This document shows, piece by piece, positions 59,100 through 64,000 of a stretch of 64,000 bases of DNA. Source of the stretch: Gnetum montanum (taxonomy: Eukaryota; Streptophyta; Gnetopsida; Gnetales; Gnetaceae); the NCBI GenBank assembly GCA_015680685.1, contig MNCI01004881.1, positions 288,327 to 352,326 on the forward strand. The letters are read 5' to 3'. The notes under the pieces were generated by a model. That model had not been told where the DNA came from and ran no database searches. It was given only the letters and a program-made list of their open reading frames with translations. How positions within the stretch are numbered: position 1 is the stretch's first letter; the number at the start of each line of letters is the position of its first letter. The position numbers and the translations under genes were made by a program.

Positions 59100-60145
59100 A
59101 AATTTTTTCCATTATTGTACATTTAAAATTTACTATAATACTAGGTTGTTATGGTAGACCCTAAAATAAAAAAAATTATATTAAGAAACAAAAATAATAT
59201 ATCCACATTAGTCATACATTCATTGATGACCAAGATAACCAAACACAAAGTATAGTTATCATAACATCAAAATACTATTAACATCATTGAGATGAAAAAA
59301 AAAACATAATTTGAAAAAAATATTGTGTTTATTGTAATTTGCAAACTTTATACATCAGCATTACCCACCAAAATCAAACCCATAAATTGGAGATTTTCTT
59401 GCCCATATTGCTTTTATAACTTGTTGAACCTTTACTAGAATACATAATTAGGACTATAACACTAGGTTATTATGGTAGACCCAAAAATAAAAAAATATAT
59501 TAATAAACAACAACAATATATCCACATTGGTCATATCTTTATTAATGACCAAGATAAGCAAACATAAAGTATAGTTATCATAGCATCAAAACACTATTAA
59601 CATCATTAACATTAAAAAAAATTGAAAAAAATTATGATTATTGTAATTTACAAAAGTTGAACTTTATAACTCAACATTGTCAAATTAAACCCATAACTTG
59701 GAGCTTTTCTCATCCATATTGCTTTAAATGGTAGACCCTAAAATAAAAAAAATTATATTAATAAACAACAACAATATATCTACATCAGTCATACTTCATT
59801 AATGACCAAGATAACCAGACATAAGGTATAATTATCATATAATCAAAATACTATTAACAGCATTTGATGATGAACAATAGAAGTGCAATTCAAAAGGTCT
59901 TAGTCAAATCCATAACTTGGAGCTTTTCTCATCCATATTGCTTTAATAGCTTGTTGAACCTTTACCATAACCTATAATTAGGACTATAACACTAGGTTGT
60001 TATGGTAGATCCCAAAATAAAAAATATAATTAATAAACAACAACAATATATCCACATCAGTCATACCTTCATTGATGACCCAAATAACCAGATACAAAGT
60101 ATAGTTATCATAGCATCAAAATACTAGTATCATTTAATGATGAAC
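59100..60145. repeat. Tandem array of about four 256-321 bp units with SINE-like parts
   Basis: The anchor ATGGTAGA(C/T)CC occurs at 59,151, 59,472, 59,728 and 60,002, each followed by AAAATAAAAAA, ATATATCYACAT and ATTAATGACC. The joining segments (59,345-59,430; 59,650-59,730; 59,905-59,960) contain AACCCATAACTTGGAGC, the reverse complement of a tRNA-like B-box region. Confidence 0.7.
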
Positions 60146-60159
60146 AAGAAAAGTGCGAT

Positions 60160-60770
60160 TTCAGAAGGGCTTAGTCGATGCTAATACATCGACATAGCTT
60201 CATCAACATTGATGCATTGATGTTGCTTAGTTGACAAAGCCTATGCTACATTGATGCAAATACATTAATGTAATCACAAAAAATACTTATAAATATGATT
60301 CACCTATCGTGTTTATGACACCATTTGGTTCAGTAGCTTAGGTGAAACTCTTTCAGTTTGTCTTTGTAGCTTAGAAGAGTCAATAAATGCTTGCAACATG
60401 AATTTGAGTTGATTGTATGATGTCTTATTCAAATGGATTGTATCTTGATGCAATTCATGAATGACAATAAAATCAAGATTGATTCCTATTCATTGCAACA
60501 CTCTTAGTATAAAATTTACTTTTAATGTAATTTATTTTTCATGCACTTAGTTTAATATTTACTTTTTTCTCACATGTAGAATTGGGTAGAATGAGTGTAA
60601 CTAGTTTCAAGCATAACATGTACCCATTTGGTAACCCATATCACTTGGTCTAGTAGAGTGTTGCTTGGTAATCCTAGTGATGATTTAATTTCATTGTTAA
60701 TTAGATTAAGCAATTAATTTCTTTGTTATTGCTTAGTTTAGTTCAAGGCCCCAACAACATCATTATGATA
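60160..60770 (+). mobile_element. Plus-strand LTR relic, Athila-type family
   Basis: U3-like TCGATGCTAATACATCGAC repeats, TTATAAATA near 60,288, and 60,590-60,690 similar to 39,785-39,880 and (inverted) to 37,668-37,765. Ends near GGCCCCAACA (about 60,757). Confidence 0.5.
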
Positions 60771-60829
60771 TAACCATTTGAAACATAAATAATTGAAACA
60801 TAAGTAAACCCCAAGATTTTATAGAAGTT

Positions 60830-60922
60830 TATAACTCAGTGCTACTTAGTAAAATTGAACATGTGACCTAGGGTTACCACGCGAAGACCCCTACCACTAG
60901 GCTAACACCTCATTGTTATAGC
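60830..60922 (-). mobile_element. tRNA-derived SINE fragment 1
   Basis: On the minus strand TTAGCCTAGTGGTAGGG resembles a Pol III A box and CATGTTCAATTTT a B box about 35 bases later. The distance and the GGTGTTAGCCTAGTGG start are typical of tRNA-related plant SINEs. Confidence 0.6.
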
Positions 60923-61059
60923 TAGGAAGATAGTGACTTGCGATCTCATGTTTAACCATATGAAACTAAAACTAAAACTGAAATTTTTTACTTACGTCCA
61001 TTGAGACCCATTGGATCTATTAGACCAGTTTCAACATTCCTTTTACTAGTTTTTTGTTA

Positions 61060-61152
61060 ATTTATAACTCAATGCTACCTAGTAGAATCAAACTTATGAC
61101 TTGGAGTTACTAGGCCAAGACCCTTACCACTAAGCTAACACCTCATCTATGG
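61060..61152 (-). mobile_element. tRNA-derived SINE fragment 2
   Basis: Minus strand TTAGCTTAGTGGTAAGGG (A-box-like) and AAGTTTGATTCTAC (B-box-like). Same family as the copy at 60,830-60,922, with the same spacing. Confidence 0.6.
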
Positions 61153-61194
61153 ATTATGACATGATTTACCACAACAATTGTAGATTGTTTATAA

Positions 61195-61430
61195 TTCAAC
61201 ATTGCCTACCAAGATTGAACCCATAACTTGGAGCTTTCCTCATCCACGTTGCTTCAAAAGCTTGTTAAAAATGTTAAGAGAACCATAATTAGGAATTAGA
61301 GCTTTATAACTTAGCATTGCCCATCAAAATCAAACCCATAACTTTGAGTTAAAGAATTAGAACTTTCTAAGTTAGCAATTTTCCCCAAAATTGAACCAAT
61401 AAATTGGAGTATCTTTACCCACCAGAATAA
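61195..61430 (-). mobile_element. Three further partial SINE-like copies
   Basis: At about 61,195-61,275, 61,300-61,350 and 61,365-61,440 the plus strand repeats '(A)ATTGAACCCATAACTTGGAG', i.e. on the minus strand CTCCAAGTTATGGGTTCAAT, a B-box region preceded in the first copy by AAGCAACGTGGATGAGG. They belong to the type seen in the tandem array. Confidence 0.5.
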
Positions 61431-61451
61431 ACCCATAACTCAAGCTTACAA

Positions 61452-61649
61452 ATGAAGGAGGAGGTTACGACTTTCCAGAACCAGAGTGTTGATATTTTTT
61501 TTGTTAGAGTTCCATTTATGTCAAGCAAATTCTCGCATGTGCGGACTGTCGGGCTAAAGAATTTTGACGCTGCATCTGTTTCTCAAGTGCCATCAGTGAC
61601 TGAGTTCCTAGAAGAGGCAATTACGTTTTGTTGCCTTTATGCTCTGTGA
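61452..61649 (+). CDS. Hypothetical open frame upstream of the ABC gene (possible first exon)
   Basis: Sixty-five codons in the strand and position expected for a 5' exon of the ABC gene. From the internal ATG at 61,518 the peptide MSSKFSHVRT has a Ser/Val-rich start that could belong to a transit peptide, but I find no good GT donor before the stop at 61,647. It may be unrelated. Function unknown. Confidence 0.25.
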   Translation: MKEEVTTFQNQSVDIFFVRVPFMSSKFSHVRTVGLKNFDAASVSQVPSVTEFLEEAITFCCLYAL

Positions 61650-61829
61650 ACCCGAGTAAACTGTTTGAGATGCATAACTACCAGAAATACATCAATCAAC
61701 AGTGGTAACTGAATATGTCCATTTTCGTTGGCAACCACGTCAATTGTGTACGGCCGAAGGGCTTGAGACTCACACAAAATGGTATTGTAATTCATTTGAG
61801 TATGGGTTTTGGGTTTTGCAGTTTGCTAG

Positions 61830-62042
61830 GGTAATGCAACTGAACAATGTAGAGCAGGGTTTACTCGCAGAGTGGTAAGAAATGAAGTTGCCATCGAAGG
61901 AAGGAACATTTCTGTCACATTCAAGAAGAAGCATGGAAAGTTGGAGGTACCAATTTTGAAAAACTGCTCATTTCAGATTCCGGAGGGACAGTTTTGGATG
62001 CTTCTGGGTCCCAATGGTTGCGGTAAATCCACCCTTTTCAAG
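61830..62042 (+). CDS. ABCI10: ABC ATPase exon with Walker A, plastid ABCI10-like
   Basis: Exon of an ABC-transporter nucleotide-binding protein. The frame is open from the codon after TAG at 61,827; the acceptor is CTAG (ending 61,829) or CGCAG (ending 61,870). It encodes VAIEGRNISVTF, VPILKNCSFQIPEGQFW and Walker A GPNGCGKST, and ends at AAG|GT (phase 0). The single-domain form, the GQFWMLLGPNGCGKST block and the following FVFQNPDHQ are typical of ABCI10-type proteins, plastid ATPases related to the energising subunit of bacterial ECF transporters. In Arabidopsis this is an embryo-essential protein thought to act with plastid membrane partners; this is family knowledge, not shown here. The start codon and transit peptide are not certain. 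Confidence 0.75.
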
Positions 62043-63167
62043 GTTTGTTTAAAAACTTGTTTAGCCTTTTTATTCCACTCTAGTTTGAATCCCTAAAGCA
62101 TACATGCAAATTCCGTTGAAGATGATGAAATAGTGCACTCAAATTGGTTACAATTAATGTAGGAAATTCTAGGTCAGTACTTTTGATCATATCAGTATTT
62201 AACTGAAAATTTATTAAGTGCAGAGATGCTTTAGATTTAATGAACAGGAAAAACGTACATAATATAAGTTCAAAAATATTATTTCAAAAATTACTCTCGG
62301 TAACATTTGGTTACATTTGTAAGAGTAGTACATTACCTCTTGCTAAATTAATCCAGTTCCTTACAGGAGAGCATTTGTCCTCAATTTTATTTTTTAGGCT
62401 TATCTTGATTCGAAAATACAGTGTGTTAATGTTGGTCTAAACAAAGTTTCCTTGTTCTCTATTGTGAACAACTGAACATTTATAGATTTTTTGCATTCAA
62501 GTTAAAAGAATTTTAACAACTTGAAGAGGAAACTATCCTCTCATGGTTTTAGCCTGGGGATCACTATTTTTCAAGACACCAACACATTGATTATGATGCT
62601 TCTTGGCAAAAATAGTTGCGGCAACTCAACTGTAGTAAAGGTTTTTTTACTATTTTATTTAATGTTTTTCTTTTTACTTTAAACAGAAGAAAGAGGTAAA
62701 GCATAGAAGATAATGAAACACTGACAAGAAAAGAGATAAATGATGCATCAAGAGGAGAAACTTGGCATTTTGGGTGCTATTAACCTGAAGGTAGCATTAA
62801 TCAAATACATGAACATCAGAAAGACGGAGTACTTAAATAGAATAGCAAAATATTACCATTGAAGAAATAGTATGCCCAAGTAGATATCTTAAGTTCTGGA
62901 TGATGACTTTTACTATCATGATTTCATTCTTGGTCGGCATTTACAAGGCATAGTAGCATTCCGCAGTGAATACCCAGAGTTGTTTTAAAATTGGAATTAG
63001 GTTTTACAATTGAATAGACAATTATTTTGGAAAGTAAATCGGATTCTTTAATCTCCAATTCCTAGAAGTTATATCAAATATCTTTTTGCTTTTGAAAATG
63101 TCACATACTAAAACATGCTTTTATCTTATTACATATGTTTTTTCTTTTTTCAAATAATGTTTAACAG
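62043..63167 (+). other. Intron of the ABC gene
   Basis: 1,125 bp from GTTTGT to TTTAACAG. It contains a degenerate Walker A-like exon copy (62,540-62,639) and otherwise AT-rich sequence. Confidence 0.7.
62540..62639 (+). pseudogene. Decayed Walker A exon copy inside the ABC gene intron
   Basis: In one frame the plus strand reads GFSLGITIF, then IMMLLGKNSCGNST and VVK followed by GT. This parallels FWMLLGPNGCGKST and LFK|GT of the real exon, including the donor position. The Walker lysine is replaced by Asn and Pro by Lys. It is probably an old exon duplication or a piece of another ABC gene. Confidence 0.6.
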
Positions 63168-63254
63168 GCATTAGCAGGTCTCATAAAACCAACATCTGGA
63201 AAAATTTATGTGAGAAAGCCTCGAAGTTTTGTCTTTCAAAATCCTGATCACCAG
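63168..63254 (+). CDS. ABCI10: ABC ATPase, next exon (A-loop to Q-loop region)
   Basis: Eighty-seven bp, acceptor AACAG, donor CAG|GTAAGT, phase 0 at both ends. It encodes ALAGLIKPTSGKI followed by a strand and FVFQNPDHQ, which contains the Q-loop glutamine. It joins the Walker A exon without a gap in the domain. The signature motif, Walker B and H-loop must lie beyond the window. Confidence 0.85.
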
Positions 63255-64000
63255 GTAAGTTTCCTTGCAATCTAGTTTTTGACGTCTTTTACTACTTTTA
63301 GAACTTCTGATCACAAAAGTTTAAATTTGTCTGTTAAAAAAATATATTATTGAGATAGCAAATTGGAATATTTCAAGGCATCAAGTGCCTGATCTTAGGG
63401 TGTAGTTTTTGAGGGGGAGAAGATAGCATAAGTTTAGTGTGCTTTGCTAGTCATTTGGTCTTTGTACTTTGAAAGGGAATAGTTAGTGAATGTTTGAAGG
63501 TATATAAAGTAATCTAGATAGAGTATGGTGGTTAACAGTTAAAAATTGGAAAGGGAATGTAAAATATAAAATGAGACTTGATTGCCCAAATCTTTGAATC
63601 CTACAATAATATGATTTTTATTTCTGAGGTTAGGAATGGATTGGTACCTTGATATGATTATTCTATTTTTTTTTATTTTTTTTTTGTATTACTATCATTT
63701 GTTTGGTAGCTTATGCAATGGAACTTTGGTTATGTCTCTTGGATGATCTTTAAGATTCCAAGGCTACTCTGGCTGTGCTTCAAATCTTATTTCATTAATA
63801 AATTTTTTTTTACCTATTCCCCCTTCAAATAAAATAAAATAAAAACATAAAAAAATGAAAATAAAAAAAACTCCAAACAAACTAACTGCCAGCATTGTTT
63901 AATGTTCATTCTTTCATCTAAGTGAATAATGTTAGTATGGTTTGGTAATAACAATGTTATTATTTTATTTTATGTATAATTATTATTAAAATTTTCAATT
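63255..64000 (+). other. Intron of the ABC gene, running off the window
   Basis: At least 746 bp with no exon recognised. T-rich (63,664-63,690) and A-rich (63,825-63,872) runs. Confidence 0.6.

Noticed and set aside
61452-61649. A confident first exon with transit peptide for the ABC gene
   Set aside because: No convincing donor splice site before the stop; kept only as a low-confidence open frame.

Overview
This window looks like repeat-dense nuclear DNA of a seed plant with a large genome. A gymnosperm is my guess, based on the depth of decay, very long Tat-type and Athila-type Ty3/gypsy elements and a plastid-type ABC gene with long introns; nothing in the sequence proves it. I see no rRNA or tRNA gene and no prokaryotic feature. 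Almost all of bases 1-58,360 is nested, decayed LTR retrotransposon. Only the last 2.5 kb shows a host gene.

Layout. (1) 1-2,333: a plus-strand Tat-like pol remnant (element 1). (2) 2,334-8,510 plus 26,909-27,611: minus-strand element 2, a Tat-related element that carries gag-protease but no pol. Its 5' LTR is split in two. (3) 8,511-26,908: an 18.4-kb minus-strand Tat element ('big element') nested inside that LTR. It has two 1.27-1.29 kb LTRs, a near-perfect 5-bp target duplication, PBS, PPT, gag-PR, RT-RH-aRH-INT and, between PR and RT, an eight-exon gene on the opposite strand. (4) 27,612-33,148 (element 3) and 51,886-58,357 (element 4): plus-strand gag-PR-only relatives of the big element, each keeping only its 3' LTR. 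(5) 33,149-39,370 (element 5, minus) and 39,375-51,885 (element 6, plus): Athila-like elements. Element 6 keeps a degenerate env-position ORF behind an LTR-like internal promoter. (6) 58,358-61,430: solo-LTR relics, an RTE-type LINE 3' end, a SINE-containing tandem array and tRNA-like SINE copies. (7) 61,830-64,000: the first recognisable exons of a plastid ABC ATPase (ABCI10-like), cut by the window edge.

Most notable. The big element carries an antisense gene (15,277-20,064, plus strand) with its own TATA box and seven GT-AG introns whose phases all join. It encodes an FCP1-like HAD phosphatase fold with its catalytic residues lost, then a retroelement accessory domain, then a coiled coil. 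Being antisense to the element's genomic RNA explains how the introns survived retrotransposition. Second, all Tat-related elements here carry many copies of a small hairpin (4-6 bp stem, usually a 6-nt loop) followed directly by TAAACTRG in the element's sense. The stem sequences differ between copies (GGCC/GGCC, AGTC/GACT, CGTC/GACG, ATGTC/GACAT) while pairing is kept, and copies occur even inside gag. These arrays sit at the borders between the PR, antisense-gene, RT and 3' UTR modules. Third, the LTRs, 5' UTR and antisense-gene intron are crowded with palindromic AGCGTA/GCGTATACGC-type motifs, and the sister elements 3 and 4 use a different palindrome, CTACGCTCTAGAGCGTAG, in the same LTR position.

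All retroelement genes are broken. Gag-PR and most pol frames stay open in a single frame interrupted by nonsense codons, with few indels, as expected from cytosine-deamination decay of methylated repeats.
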